From NCBI GenBank assembly GCA_027422505.1, contig JAPQWV010000005.1, positions 8,933,501-8,997,500 of the forward strand: a DNA stretch of 64,000 bases. The letters run 5' to 3'. A program made the translations under genes and the position numbers. Under the pieces are notes generated by a model. The model saw only the letters and a program-made list of their open reading frames with translations. It ran no database searches and was not told where the DNA came from. Each line of letters opens with the position of its first letter. Position 1 is the stretch's first letter. Of this stretch, positions 1 to 10,018 are shown piece after piece. Origin of the DNA: Craterostigma plantagineum. Taxonomy: Eukaryota > Streptophyta > Magnoliopsida > Lamiales > Linderniaceae.

Positions 1-118
1 TTGCGAGCTTTAGAGCACCCACAAGTGAGCTCCAGCTCGTCGAGCTTGAGCCGGCTCATCGAACTCGTGAGCCGACGACGAGCTCGAGTCGGCTCATCGA
101 CCGACTCATCATTCACCC
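1..118. repeat. GAGCTCG-rich degenerate repeat
   Basis: Short overlapping motifs built from GAGCTCG, CGAGC and GGCTCA recur through this stretch with no long open frame that looks real. A closely similar composition recurs near 57361-57480 at the other side of the window. The origin is not recognised; it may be a terminal piece of a dispersed element cut by the window edge. Confidence 0.6.
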
Positions 119-119
119 T

Positions 120-137
120 TTATCATCATCATCATCA

Positions 138-183
<46 letters not shown>

Positions 184-258
184 GTTATTATTATTATTAT
201 CATTATTATTAGTTATTATTATTTTGTTTTGTTATATTATTTTAATTATTATTATGAC
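120..258. repeat. (ATT)n microsatellite
   Basis: A run of TCATCA passing into (ATT)n with a few interruptions. Apparent open frames of poly-Ile/His across it are artefacts of the repeat. Confidence 0.95.
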
Positions 259-1145
259 AAGTTTACATTTAAAGACCATATTAAATGGTATTAGATCGGT
301 CCTTTATCGGAACTTTTTTACATATATGTACATGGCAGAATTTTATATATGGTACCCTTTTAGCTTAAGGATATCATATAAAAATTTAATGTACCTTAAA
401 AAAAATGTATCGTGGTACATAATACGATGAAAAAGGGTAAATCATACATATAGTTTTAGACTTAGCATATAAGATATTTAGATAACATATATCTGTGATG
501 TGCGTAATATGCATATAAAAATGTACGTAAACGAATTCAAAATGGTATTCAAAGCCTAGGGACTGAAGTGATATTCTTTTATACATCTAGTTTTTTAGTA
601 ACGGGCAACGCCAATTGCCGACACATAATTAATAAGAATATTATTGTCACCTTTTTTTCGTTTAGCTCGGTAATGAAGCAACTAATCGTAATGATTGAGT
701 AATGTTAGTTGGAGTTCACTGTGAAACTGAAGTAGGAGGTAGAATGATTGAGAATTGAAGAGAGGGATATTGATCGAATGTTGCTCTAAAAACCCTACTA
801 AATTCCTGCGCCTATAAGGATGATTTAGCTTTAAAATGTAAAAGCAAGGTATTTGGTCTGTGAATGTAATGTTCCCATCTTGACAAATTTGATCAAGCCC
901 ACATATATCTTCGGATCTCGCACAAACACCCATTTCATTTCAATGCGAAAAATTGTAAATTCTTTGAAGAAAATGCAGGAGATCGATGTAAATAATAACG
1001 ACATGTAGTGGAGGGGTACTTATTGCACATCATAAAAATAAAATACCAAAGTGGCTCAAAACTAGCGTTTTTAATCATGAACGGCTCTCGCAAACCACCT
1101 ATATACGTTCCCCCGAATGGCTAAATGGTCACCAAACAAAAGCCC
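259..1145. other. Intergenic, upstream of the WOX gene
   Basis: AT-rich sequence with no supported gene. Open frames here are short and have no recognisable domains. It presumably includes the distal promoter of the downstream homeobox gene, but no individual element could be assigned. Confidence 0.5.
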
Positions 1146-1153
1146 TATAAATA
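1146..1153 (+). promoter_or_regulatory. TATA box of the WOX gene
   Basis: TATAAATA lies 133-140 bases upstream of the homeobox-gene start codon, in a spacing suitable for a core promoter with a 5' leader of about 100 bases. The assignment is inferred from motif and position only. Confidence 0.6.
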
Positions 1154-1213
1154 AAGTTTGGGACCAACTTCAACCTTTCTTCTCCATGTTCTTACACATC
1201 ACCACCACAAAAA

Positions 1214-1218
1214 TACTC

Positions 1219-1273
<55 letters not shown>
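1214..1273 (+). repeat. (CT)n tract in the WOX 5' leader
   Basis: An almost pure (TC)n run of about 60 bases ends 12 bases before the start codon. Pyrimidine-rich CT/GA repeats are common in plant 5' leaders and can bind GAGA-binding (BBR/BPC) factors; that role here is inference. Confidence 0.9.
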
Positions 1274-1275
<2 letters not shown>

Positions 1276-1285
1276 TTCTCTCCAA

Positions 1286-2479
1286 ATGGCCGACAATCAG
1301 AACCAAAGCGACGGCAGTCCAGCCGACGATCTCGACCCAAAGCCCGTCGAGCTCGGGCCGGTTCGGTCTCGATGGAGCCCCACGCCGGAGCAAGTGCAGC
1401 TCCTCGAGTCCATATTCAACGGCGGTATGGTCAACCCGTCCAAGAAAGACACCGTTGCAATCCGCAAAATGCTCGAAGCACTGGGGCCCGCACACGACAA
1501 CAACGTCTTCTATTGGTTTCAAAATCGCCGCTCGAGGGCGCGCCGTAAGCTAAGGGCGCAATTCATGATGAATCAGCAACAACAAAAAGTTAGTAATAAT
1601 AATAATAATTACTACTCAACGACGATCGCCAAAAGCAACGATAATGGTGTCCTTATTGGCGAAAATGGTCGTAGTTACGACGACAAACAATATCATTATC
1701 GTAAAAACAACGAACATTTTGATCATGGCTTGTTCAACATGGGCGGCGGCTCTAGTAGTTCCGGCGATAATAACGGAGACTGTAATGGATGTATTAATAT
1801 TAATAATCATCATCATGGTCATCAAATATATGATGGCTATGGTGGTGTTTCTGGTGATCACCTTCATCGCCAATTTGGTTAGTTTTTTTTTTTTTTTTTT
1901 TTGCCTTTTTTACAGACTAAAAACAAATATGTGTGTGTGTGTGTGTGTGTTTGACGAATATACATTGCAGTTCATGCATATGTATTATTTTCTATGATAA
2001 AATATAGGAACAATGACGGTGTTTATAAATGGAGTAGCCACGGAGATTGTAATGGGTTCGCCGTTGAACGTATGGGATATGTTTGGCGGAGGTTATGTGT
2101 TGTTTGATTCCTCAGGGATAATGCCACTTGAGGTTAACGAGCATGGATTTCTGATGCAAAGTCTTGAACATGGTCGAAGCTATTTTCTGGTAATAATTAT
2201 TTGTTTTCTTACATAAATTTCGTCACGTTTGATATTAATGAATGCTAAAGTGCATGGGGAAATGCATGATTGAACGTCAGCCAGTTATATGTATTAAATT
2301 CTTATGCACTGAAATTCAGCCGCAGCAGTGGTCGTCACGCGGTGACTTTGTAATAATGATTCAGCAATGAGATATAATTATTATTTTATACATGTGCAAT
2401 AAATGTGTGTGTTCGTAAATCGTAAGTTTATACATTATTTGTTATTGTTAATTTCTCTCAGGTGCCAATACAGGAATAG
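1286..2479 (+). CDS. WOX11/12-like: WUSCHEL-related homeobox protein, WOX11/12-like
   Basis: Plant-specific homeodomain transcription factor of the intermediate WOX clade; family members act in the nucleus in root-founder-cell and adventitious-root programmes. Three exons are supported: 1286-1877, 2008-2189 and 2462-2479, all with GT/AG junctions, giving 263 residues, close to the usual 260-270 for WOX11/12. The homeodomain starts near residue 27 ([11 protein letters not shown]) and contains the helix-3 signature [17 protein letters not shown] low-complexity Gln/Asn and His/Gly region follows. Exon 2 carries the C-terminal block [10 protein letters not shown] and an [12 protein letters not shown] block, a tail pattern I know from WOX11/12 rather than WOX13 or WUS. 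Exon 3 encodes only five residues and the stop. Intron 1 contains poly-T and (TG)n tracts. The exon-3 junction is the least certain part. Confidence 0.85.
1930..1951. repeat. (TG)n tract in WOX intron 1
   Basis: About eleven TG units downstream of an 18-20-base poly-T run, inside the 130-bp first intron. It is likely to vary in length between individuals. Confidence 0.9.
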
Positions 2480-2639
2480 GCTTGTGTGGACATCGTTGTG
2501 TGGTACCCAAATAATTGTCGTGCTGTAGCTTATAGTTTTAATGCATAAACGGATTCACTTTTTGGATTCAATTAGGTTACGAAAATCCTGTAATAAGTAC
2601 GTTGATGAAATATTATGCTGTAGTGTAAGTTAGGCTAAG
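2480..2639 (+). other. WOX 3' flank
   Basis: Sequence after the predicted stop, presumably containing the 3' untranslated region. No clear polyadenylation signal was assigned. Confidence 0.4.
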
Positions 2640-2860
2640 TTGTGCTGTAAACAAGGAATCGTATTACCAAATTTGCATAAGTGGGTAATGTGCATATCAC
2701 CGTGTTGTGATCAAGATGTAAATCATTTACCTTGTTTGTTTTGGGGTGATATTTTATTTTGCATATCAATGTGATATTAGAATATTATGTTTGTCTAATC
2801 ACGGTGATGTGTGAGGTGATATTACATATCATATTTAACCCTACAAATATTACATAGATT
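2640..2860. mobile_element. Left half of a Tourist-like MITE
   Basis: This segment resembles the left part of the complete MITE at 33322-33988: both share TTTGTTTT(G)GGTGATAT, CATTTTGCA/ATTTTGCA, a GTTTGT(C/T)TAATCAC block and an ATATTTAACCCTA/ATATTTGACCCTA block in the same order. The extreme 5' terminus is eroded. A matching right half lies at about 33100-33318, which suggests the intervening 30 kb was inserted into this element. Confidence 0.5.
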
Positions 2861-2884
2861 ATATATATATATATATATATATAT
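2861..2884. repeat. (TA)n at viral insertion boundary
   Basis: A pure TA run directly abuts the end of the viral sequence, which starts with the complement of the viral primer-binding site (TGGTAT). A shorter TA run occurs at the other boundary near 32664-32673. Confidence 0.9.
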
Positions 2885-3959
2885 ACCATACGGATAGGAT
2901 CTTTTCACAAAAATTAAAATTTTACAAAAAGTGATGAAAAATTAAAACTTTACAAAAAGTGATGATGGTACGTGGCAAAATCCACCTAACAAACCATGAT
3001 AATGGTACTTAGTCAAACAAAACCTATTGGGTCTAGTGATTAAACTGAGAAACAGTTTTACTCACTTTGAACCAAAGGTAGTCACACTTTCATACCATAA
3101 TCGGTGTCTCGTTTGAAGGCAGTTCAACCGATATACCAAACATCAAAATAAAAGAGGAATAATGGTACGTGGCGTTGTTAAACCTATTAGTCCAGTTATC
3201 AAGCTGTAAACAGTTTGATCCCGTTCGGACCCAAGGTATTCCAGCCTATATACCATTAATCCAAAAACAACATAAAATAAAAATTATTTTTGTGACCATA
3301 AGAATTATATTGTCGAATACAAGGACTTTTACATAATAAAATTTTTCATTCAATTAATTCAATCGGTAACAGCCTTACCCTTCAAACGCCTTAACTGCGG
3401 CAACACGGGCTAGCCAAGAGCCGACACAGAATTAATCAAAATCAAATTTTATTATAACCTTTATTCAAAATTTAATTCTTTCAATCGATTTTTAAAAGTT
3501 TTTTATAAAGAAAAATATTACATCATATTAATATATGTGTATATATATATATATGATATAAAACCATGATTAAAGTATCAAGGCATCTTGGTGTAGTTTA
3601 ACGTTAAGGTTTAGCCTTCCATTAAGGCTTGATTAAACAAAATTATAGAAAAGGATTAAAACTTACTTGAAGAGAAGAAGTAGATGCAAACCAGAACTTT
3701 TATTTCTTCAACGTAATTTACAAAGAGGGAGAGAGAGTACAAGAGTGGAAAGTAAAAATTGCGTACACAACATATGGCGAAAGGCCATATTTAAAGACAC
3801 ACAAAAAGAAAAGAAGACAAAGGAATTATGATTCCAGCTGGCCTCCATCTTGATCTTGTTCTTGTTCATGATACCTCTTGTCGGCCATTTACTTTATAAA
3901 AGTAGAAGATTATGTTGTCGCCATGCCAAATTTTTAGCCGCCTAGTGGATGCTGCCTTG
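2885..3959 (-). promoter_or_regulatory. Viral intergenic region, copy 1
   Basis: Non-coding viral segment between the last ORF and the primer-site end. In viral (minus) sense it matches 31542-32625 of copy 2 almost throughout. It holds the probable pregenomic promoter and polyadenylation signal (described at copy 2), a repeated ATGGTACGTGGC motif and two tandem copies of a 26-base CATCACTTTTTGTAAA unit. It ends inside the tRNA-Met primer site, directly against the TA repeat. Confidence 0.7.
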
Positions 3960-5330
3960 TCATTCTTTGACCTTTTCTTTCATTTTTTTGAAAGTTTCTT
4001 TAGTGATATTATCGATAGCATCTTCAAATGATAATAAGTCGTCATCCTCAAAGGGGTCTTGAGCTTCTCCTGCTTGGCAGAAGTCTTCATCTTTTGATGA
4101 AGTCCGCATAGACACATCGGAAATATCAATACCAAAATTCTTTCCGATATCTTTCTTTATTTCTTCCATATATTCGACCAAAATTTGTACTTTAGACAAA
4201 TTTCCTTTCTGAATATTTAATCTTCTAGAAAGGACTTCAAATGGGCTAGGAGATTCTCGTTGCTGTCTTTTTTCAATTTGTTCTTTATAATAAGCAACCT
4301 TTTCTTTGATCTTATCAATGGTTTGTTGTCCTTCAAATTCCCCTTGTCCGTCTATTCGGATCATTTTCTTCCAGAACTTTGTATAAAATGTTCTCCATAA
4401 ACAGGGAATATTTTGTTGGTTATGACCAACTTCAGGAGCCCATTTCCAAATCCATGGAATGCTGTACTCAATATAAAAATGCATTGAAGCCATTCCTTCA
4501 ATCTATTTATTATCATGTTGGGCTTCTATTAGAGCCGGCGAAACTTTAACCCACTCAGTATATAATCCTGAGAACGGTTCTTTAAGAATATTAATCGTGG
4601 CTCCGTAGGATAACCACCAATTATAAAACCAAGTAGGAATTTCCTGCTTGTACACATCAGCACAAATCTTGATCCACCAAGAATGTTTTCTTTTGACGTT
4701 TTCATATAAGAAAACTCTATGAAAAGCTTGGATATAATCCCAATAGTTAAATTTAACGGGAACCTTTAATTCCGGATGGAAATATTCCTTATCTTTCATT
4801 GGGTGAATAGCCCATGATTCAGGAGATATGATCCTTTTAATAATAATCTTACTGAAGTTATAAACTTTCTGGTTGCCAGTGACAAAGTGATCAAATTCAC
4901 AAGATTCTGTGAACTTAAGAATATTTTCGTAGTTCATCCTGTTTTTATAATATCCTCCAGCATATGATGCTGTATCCAAATACCTTTGCATTAAGGTCCA
5001 TGGTTGATCTTTCCATTTTAAATCATTTTCACTTAAGAGAAGTATAACTTCTTTATGAGGATTTTGATCATAAATAAAATCTTGATCTTCAATTTCGTCA
5101 TCTGCTACAATTTTAGCATAAGAGGTCGTACCTTGCGTCTTTTGTTCCTTATATTTAAGGAATTCTTTAAACATCTGCTGATCTTGAGCACTCATGTTGC
5201 TCGAAGACGAAGAGAGATTTTCTCTGAATAATTTTCTATTGCCATGTTGAGCAATAGGCTTGCCACCTCTACCACCTCTATTAGAGGGATAGTTTTTCCC
5301 ATATTGGGACATACCTGCAAAATTGTTCAT
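3960..5330 (-). pseudogene. Viral last ORF (unknown function), copy 1, interrupted
   Basis: Homologous to the intact 456-codon ORF at 30171-31541. It begins with an ATGA overlap with the stop of the polymerase ORF (start at 5330). The N-terminal part has a Gly/Arg/Lys-rich segment (SNRGGRGGK) and a Ser run; the middle is aromatic and Trp-rich; the C-terminal part is charged and probably coiled-coil. A Trp codon is replaced by TAG at 4500-4502, so the frame is split into 275 and about 177 codons. No enzymatic motif is visible. Position after the polymerase resembles the transactivator/inclusion-body gene of caulimoviruses, but I see no sequence evidence for that role. Confidence 0.7.
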
Positions 5331-7648
5331 TGAATAAATTCTCGGGTAAGAAAATCTGGAAGGCTATTATCACTTCCCTTTTTATAAATTATTTCAAAAT
5401 CAAATGGAGCTAAATGAGCCTGCCATCTCGCAAACATTTGCTTGGAAACATCATGTTTAAAATCTTTTTGAAACATAAATTTTGCAGCTTGGCAGTCAGT
5501 TTTTATTAAAAACTTTTGATTATATAAATCATCCTGAAATTTAAGAACGCACTTAACTATAGCAAGTACTTCTCTAGCTATAGTAGCATAATTTTTCTGA
5601 GCATTATTCCATTTCCCCGAATGGAATCTAACTAAATATTCTTTCTTTTCATCTGGAGAGAATTGTTTTAAAATTCCTCCATATCCTAAATCAGAGGCAT
5701 CGGTTTCAATAACCTTTTGCCAATTGGAATTAGCAAGCATGAGGCAAGGTAAATGAGTAACCTTATTTTTAATTTTTTTAACTGCTTCTGTGTGACTATT
5801 TGTCCACTGACAAGGAATTTTTTTAAGTCTATCGTATAAAATAGATGTATCAATAGCAAGATTTTTGTAATAGGGAGAAATATAATTTAAACTTCCTAAA
5901 AATCTTTGAAGTTGAGTTTTATCTAAAATTTGATCTGGGAATTTTGATGCAAACTCAATACTTCTATTAATTGGATTAATATTTCCTTTTTCAATATTAT
6001 GACCTAAAAAATGAATTTTTGTTTGAAACAAAACCATTTTGGGACTAGATATAACCAATCCATTTTGAATAACGATTTTCTTGAATATATCAAGATGTTT
6101 AAAATGTGTTTCAATATCTTTTGAAAAGATTAAAATATCATCAATATAAACGATAATAAAATTACTATAAGGAATAAAAATATCGTTCATAATATTTTGA
6201 AATTCAGACGGAGCGTTTTTCAAACCAAAAGGCATAACGTTCCATTCAAACTGTCCAATTGGGACTGTAAAAGCTGTTTTATATCTATCTTGTTCGGCAA
6301 TTTGAATTTGCCAAAAACCTGATTTTAAATCAAATTTTGAAAATATAATAGCATCAAATAAACGATCTAAAAGATCCTTTTTATTGGGAATAGGATACCT
6401 AATCCATTTCAAGACTTTATTAAGGGGTTTATAATTAATAACTAACCTAGGTGCTCCCCTTTCCTTTTCTGCCGCATTATTGACATAAAAGGCTGTACAC
6501 GACCAAGGTGATTTCGAAGGTTTTATTAACCCTTTCTGTAAAAGAGAAGCTATTTCTTTTTTACATAATTCTAATAATTCAGAATTCATTTGACAGGGAC
6601 GAGCTTTAGTGGGAATATTTTTCTCACTAAAATCTTCTTCATAAGGTAAAGAAACAATATGTTTTTTCCTATTCCAAAAAGCATTTGGAAGATCGTTACA
6701 TATTTGCAACGTAAATTCATTATATAATAATTTAATTTTTTCTTGTAACTTAGGATTTTGGATTTTATCCTCAATCGTAAGTATATTAATTTCCTGCTTA
6801 AGGTAATTTACCTGATTTTCTTTTGCTTTAATAAGAATAGAATCCTTAATTTCATTAAGAATCCTAGAGAAGGGTTCGGTAATAAATTCAAAGTAAACTT
6901 CTTTGTTTTCGAAGTTACCTTTAAATCCATATTCATTAATATTTTGGATAGGAAATATTTTCCTAAGGAACGGAGTACCAAGGATTACTTGGTTAGTAAT
7001 ATTCTTGACTAGCAAGAATGAGGTAGGAATACAGACCTTATTTTTACAAATAAAAGCCTTGGGAATTTTATAATTAATTTGCAACTTTTCTCCGCTTGCA
7101 GAGCTAAGAGAATGAGTTGTTTTGTGGAAATATTGGGTAGGAATTATTCCTTCCTGGATGCAGTTTAAATCTGCACCACTATCTATTAAAGCGATAAGAT
7201 TTTTTTGAAAATTTCCGTCAATAAGTAGTGAAATTTTCACCAACCATTTTTGAGAAGTAATAACTTCTAATATTGAAAGATAATTGTCTTCATGAAAATT
7301 TTTTGAAGTACTAGCAAAGTCTTCTCTATTTATTTTAAATTCATTAACAATTTCTTTCCCTTTTTCTAATTTAGAAAATCTTCTTTCTAAATCTATATGA
7401 CTTAATTTTAAGTGTTTTATTTCATTTTTTAAATTCGAGATTTCATTTGTTAAATCTTTGATATTAACTTTTGATTCATTTTTATTTAATTGATTCTTAT
7501 TACGAAGTAATCTCATAACTTCGGACATACTATAAGGTTCAGATTTAATGATTTTAGGAATAACTTCTTTTGAAGTTTCTTCCTCTTTTTGGATTATTTT
7601 TTTAATAATTAGATTTTTTAAATCCGGATCTTCTGTATCTTTTAACAT
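5327..7648 (-). CDS. Viral protease-reverse transcriptase-RNase H, copy 1
   Basis: Open for 773 codons from the first ATG. The aspartic protease motif LIDSGADLNC is near residue 155; the reverse transcriptase catalytic box VYIDDILIFS is near residue 502; the RNase H motif ETDASDLGYGG is near residue 648, with a C-terminal end DFLTREFIQ. No integrase follows, as expected for caulimovirids, which replicate episomally by reverse transcription of a pregenomic RNA. The N-terminal 130 residues are Lys/Glu/Asn-rich and predicted coiled coil. In the parent virus this frame probably continued from the coat-protein ORF; here a one-base deletion near 7745 separates them. The last codons overlap the next ORF as ATGA. 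It is open but its expression is unlikely in this broken context. Confidence 0.8.
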   Translation of the reverse strand: MLKDTEDPDLKNLIIKKIIQKEEETSKEVIPKIIKSEPYSMSEVMRLLRNKNQLNKNESKVNIKDLTNEISNLKNEIKHLKLSHIDLERRFSKLEKGKEIVNEFKINREDFASTSKNFHEDNYLSILEVITSQKWLVKISLLIDGNFQKNLIALIDSGADLNCIQEGIIPTQYFHKTTHSLSSASGEKLQINYKIPKAFICKNKVCIPTSFLLVKNITNQVILGTPFLRKIFPIQNINEYGFKGNFENKEVYFEFITEPFSRILNEIKDSILIKAKENQVNYLKQEINILTIEDKIQNPKLQEKIKLLYNEFTLQICNDLPNAFWNRKKHIVSLPYEEDFSEKNIPTKARPCQMNSELLELCKKEIASLLQKGLIKPSKSPWSCTAFYVNNAAEKERGAPRLVINYKPLNKVLKWIRYPIPNKKDLLDRLFDAIIFSKFDLKSGFWQIQIAEQDRYKTAFTVPIGQFEWNVMPFGLKNAPSEFQNIMNDIFIPYSNFIIVYIDDILIFSKDIETHFKHLDIFKKIVIQNGLVISSPKMVLFQTKIHFLGHNIEKGNINPINRSIEFASKFPDQILDKTQLQRFLGSLNYISPYYKNLAIDTSILYDRLKKIPCQWTNSHTEAVKKIKNKVTHLPCLMLANSNWQKVIETDASDLGYGGILKQFSPDEKKEYLVRFHSGKWNNAQKNYATIAREVLAIVKCVLKFQDDLYNQKFLIKTDCQAAKFMFQKDFKHDVSKQMFARWQAHLAPFDFEIIYKKGSDNSLPDFLTREFIQ

Positions 7649-10018
7649 TTCAAGAAGATTATTATCAAGAACATTTAATTCTTGAAATTGAGATATAATT
7701 TGATATAAATTATCTTCTGGTTCAGATTCTGAACTTTTAATATTTTAGAACAAGACTGACCTATTTGACAGTTTTGACATTCTTCGGATTCTGAAGATGA
7801 TATATCTTCTTCAATAATATTGTTTTCCTCGTTTGAGGAAGAATCTGTTTCGCTGTCAGATTCAAGAAGGATTTTAGATAATGTTTCCTTTAAATCATTA
7901 TCAATGTTTAAATTATTAATTTTCTTCTTGGTCCAGCAAGTTGTTGCTTTATGGCCAATTTTACCGCATTTGCGACAAATAATTGGAGGAAATTTACTTC
8001 TATATTGATAATTCTTGTTATCTTTTGAGAACTTTTGTTCTTTTCTTTTAGATTTTCGATATTTTCTTTTTTCATATTGTTTAGGAGAGTATTTTTTGGG
8101 TTTATACTCTTTACGAGGTTTGCTCCTAGGGGGGTTTTCTAAACCAAATTGACTACAGAATTCTCCTAGTTGTTTTTCTCGTCAAGAGAATATCTCTTAA
8201 GTTGTTTGTTAAGCTTTATTTCGTTGCATAAAGCTAAACCTTCTTGTATACAAGTTCTTATTAATCTTCCGTAAGTATAGGAATTATAATCTATATTAGA
8301 TTCTCCATTTCTAAGAGTTTTCTTAACCCTTTCGGCAAATAGGAAAGGAAGACCATCAATGAATTTGGATTTCCAATGAGTACTATTTGACTCAGGAAGT
8401 TCCATAACTCTACTAAGGAATGTATCTGTTAGGAATATTTTATAGTGTTCAATTTCAATGTGTTTATCTTAGTTGGTTTGTATTTAATTAACTTTGGGCT
8501 AGTTTGTAATATTCTAGTTCTTAGTTACTAGGGATATAATATACCAACTAATGTGGTATATACACCCCAAACCCTAATTCATTAGGGTGTGTGTTTTTGG
8601 TGTAGTATGTGTGAGTGCGTGTGTGTTGAATAGTAAACAAACCATTTTCAAAGCATTCATCGTCTTCACTGTCACACCCCACGTTCGATCTTTAAATCTT
8701 TCATCATTAGCGTGGTAAATCGTCCTAGATTAGTATTGTTGGATTAAAAGGGACCAACAGTATCCTTATACCATCTAAATGATGTAAGAGTTTTACATCT
8801 AAGATTTTGGAGCAGAGTTCTGACATTTTCAGAATTATCAGACCATCGGCCTGTAAAATGTTCTACAATGTTTATACATAATGTATAAACAGCATTTTCA
8901 ATTATTGCATTATCTTCCTCCTTTACAGTGAGGAAAATACTTTCTCGGTCTGGCTGAGATAAATAATTATCCCACCAACCTTTCAATTGACCAGTAAAGC
9001 CAGCGACAAGCATTTGAGCTATAGTTTTGTCTGTATTACCTTGAGTTTTACAGACTGTACTATACATCATCATCCTATGAACCATACCGAAAGTTTGTGT
9101 TTCCGTATAGCCATCTAAATTCCATTCATAAATGCAATGACCATTATATGAATTATTAATAGTAAGATCATGTTCTTCAATTAGAACATCTTGAGGAGTT
9201 GGCCTCGGGTAATAATATTTAGTCTGAATTGGTTTACTAGCAAATTTCGAAGAATTTCTTAATTTATTGATTTCTTCAGTAAAAGTAGTATGTAAATTTT
9301 CAGAATTTTCAAGTTGATTTTCAAAATCTTCACTTAAAGTGTTAAGCTTTAAATTCTTAAGCTTATTTTCAATTAAATCTTCAATTTGAGAAATTGATTT
9401 TAATTTAAAATTAACAATCTCGGGAGGAGGTTGAATACTAGTAGAAGCTGTATTAGCTGTTTTAATTTCATTTATATTTTTTTCTTTATTCATTAAAAGA
9501 TGATTTTTAATATCTTTTATCGAAGATAAAATTTCTTCAATATTATTTTTAAGTAAAGAAATTTGTTCTCCTAGAACAATAACATACATATTTGTATAAT
9601 TCTGTTGTTTTAAAAGACCATTTATATGGTTTATAGTAACAGTAATAGTTTCGTTTTCAAATAATTTTTGAAAAGCATTATAATAGCGAATTTCATTATC
9701 CTTTTCAATTTGAAAACTGCTTTGAGGAGGATAAATTGATTTCATATTTTTCCCCGTTGATAGCTTATAACTCCTTTCAAGAACAGAAACCATATTTTTA
9801 AAATATGTTGTCAAAAACCAAGGAATAAAAGGTAATTTTTCATTACGTTTTGACAAATCGTTATAAAATTTTTCTCGGATAATAATTTTATCTTCAATAT
9901 TAAAACTCTCAAAAAACCATTTTCGAAAGAGCTCCCATTTGGGTAAATTAAATTCTCTTTGAATTTCTTTTCTTGCCGGTGATCCCGGACTACAATCAAT
10001 TTTTTGTTTTAAATCCAT
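7649..10018 (-). pseudogene. Viral coat protein (zinc-knuckle) gene, copy 1, interrupted
   Basis: The ATG at 10018-10016 overlaps the movement-protein stop as TAATG, an arrangement fitting termination-reinitiation. The encoded protein has a capsid core (LKGWWDNYLSQ, near 8950), a Lys/Arg-rich tail and a CCHC zinc knuckle (CRKCGKIGHK, near 7960), the caulimovirid coat-protein hallmark. It is broken by a 333-bp solo LTR at 8427-8759 with GTATC duplicated on both sides, by a one-base deletion near 8178 (in an A run, RYSLDEKNN then stop) and by a frame break near 7745. An acidic Ser/Glu-rich region links it to the protease. Confidence 0.8.
8427..8759. mobile_element. Solo LTR, probably Ty1/copia
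   Basis: 333 bp beginning TGTTAGGAAT and ending GGGACCAACA, flanked by perfect 5-bp duplications GTATC (8422-8426 and 8760-8764). Copy 2 has the uninterrupted coat-protein sequence at the same point, so this is an insertion. TG...CA ends and 5-bp duplication fit an LTR left by recombination between the two LTRs of a full element. A copy of equal length lies at 41816-42148. Confidence 0.8.

Noticed and set aside
1..430. Open frames of poly-Ile/His over the ATT repeat
   Set aside because: They are produced by the microsatellite in several frames and have no domain or codon pattern of a gene.
1117..1553. Alternative frames with Ser-Leu or Arg-Glu repeats around the WOX start
   Set aside because: They arise from the CT tract and overlap the clearly conserved homeodomain frame.
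1286..2479. WOX13 or WUS assignment
   Set aside because: The homeodomain pattern and the conserved C-terminal block fit the intermediate WOX11/12 clade better, and no WUS box was seen.
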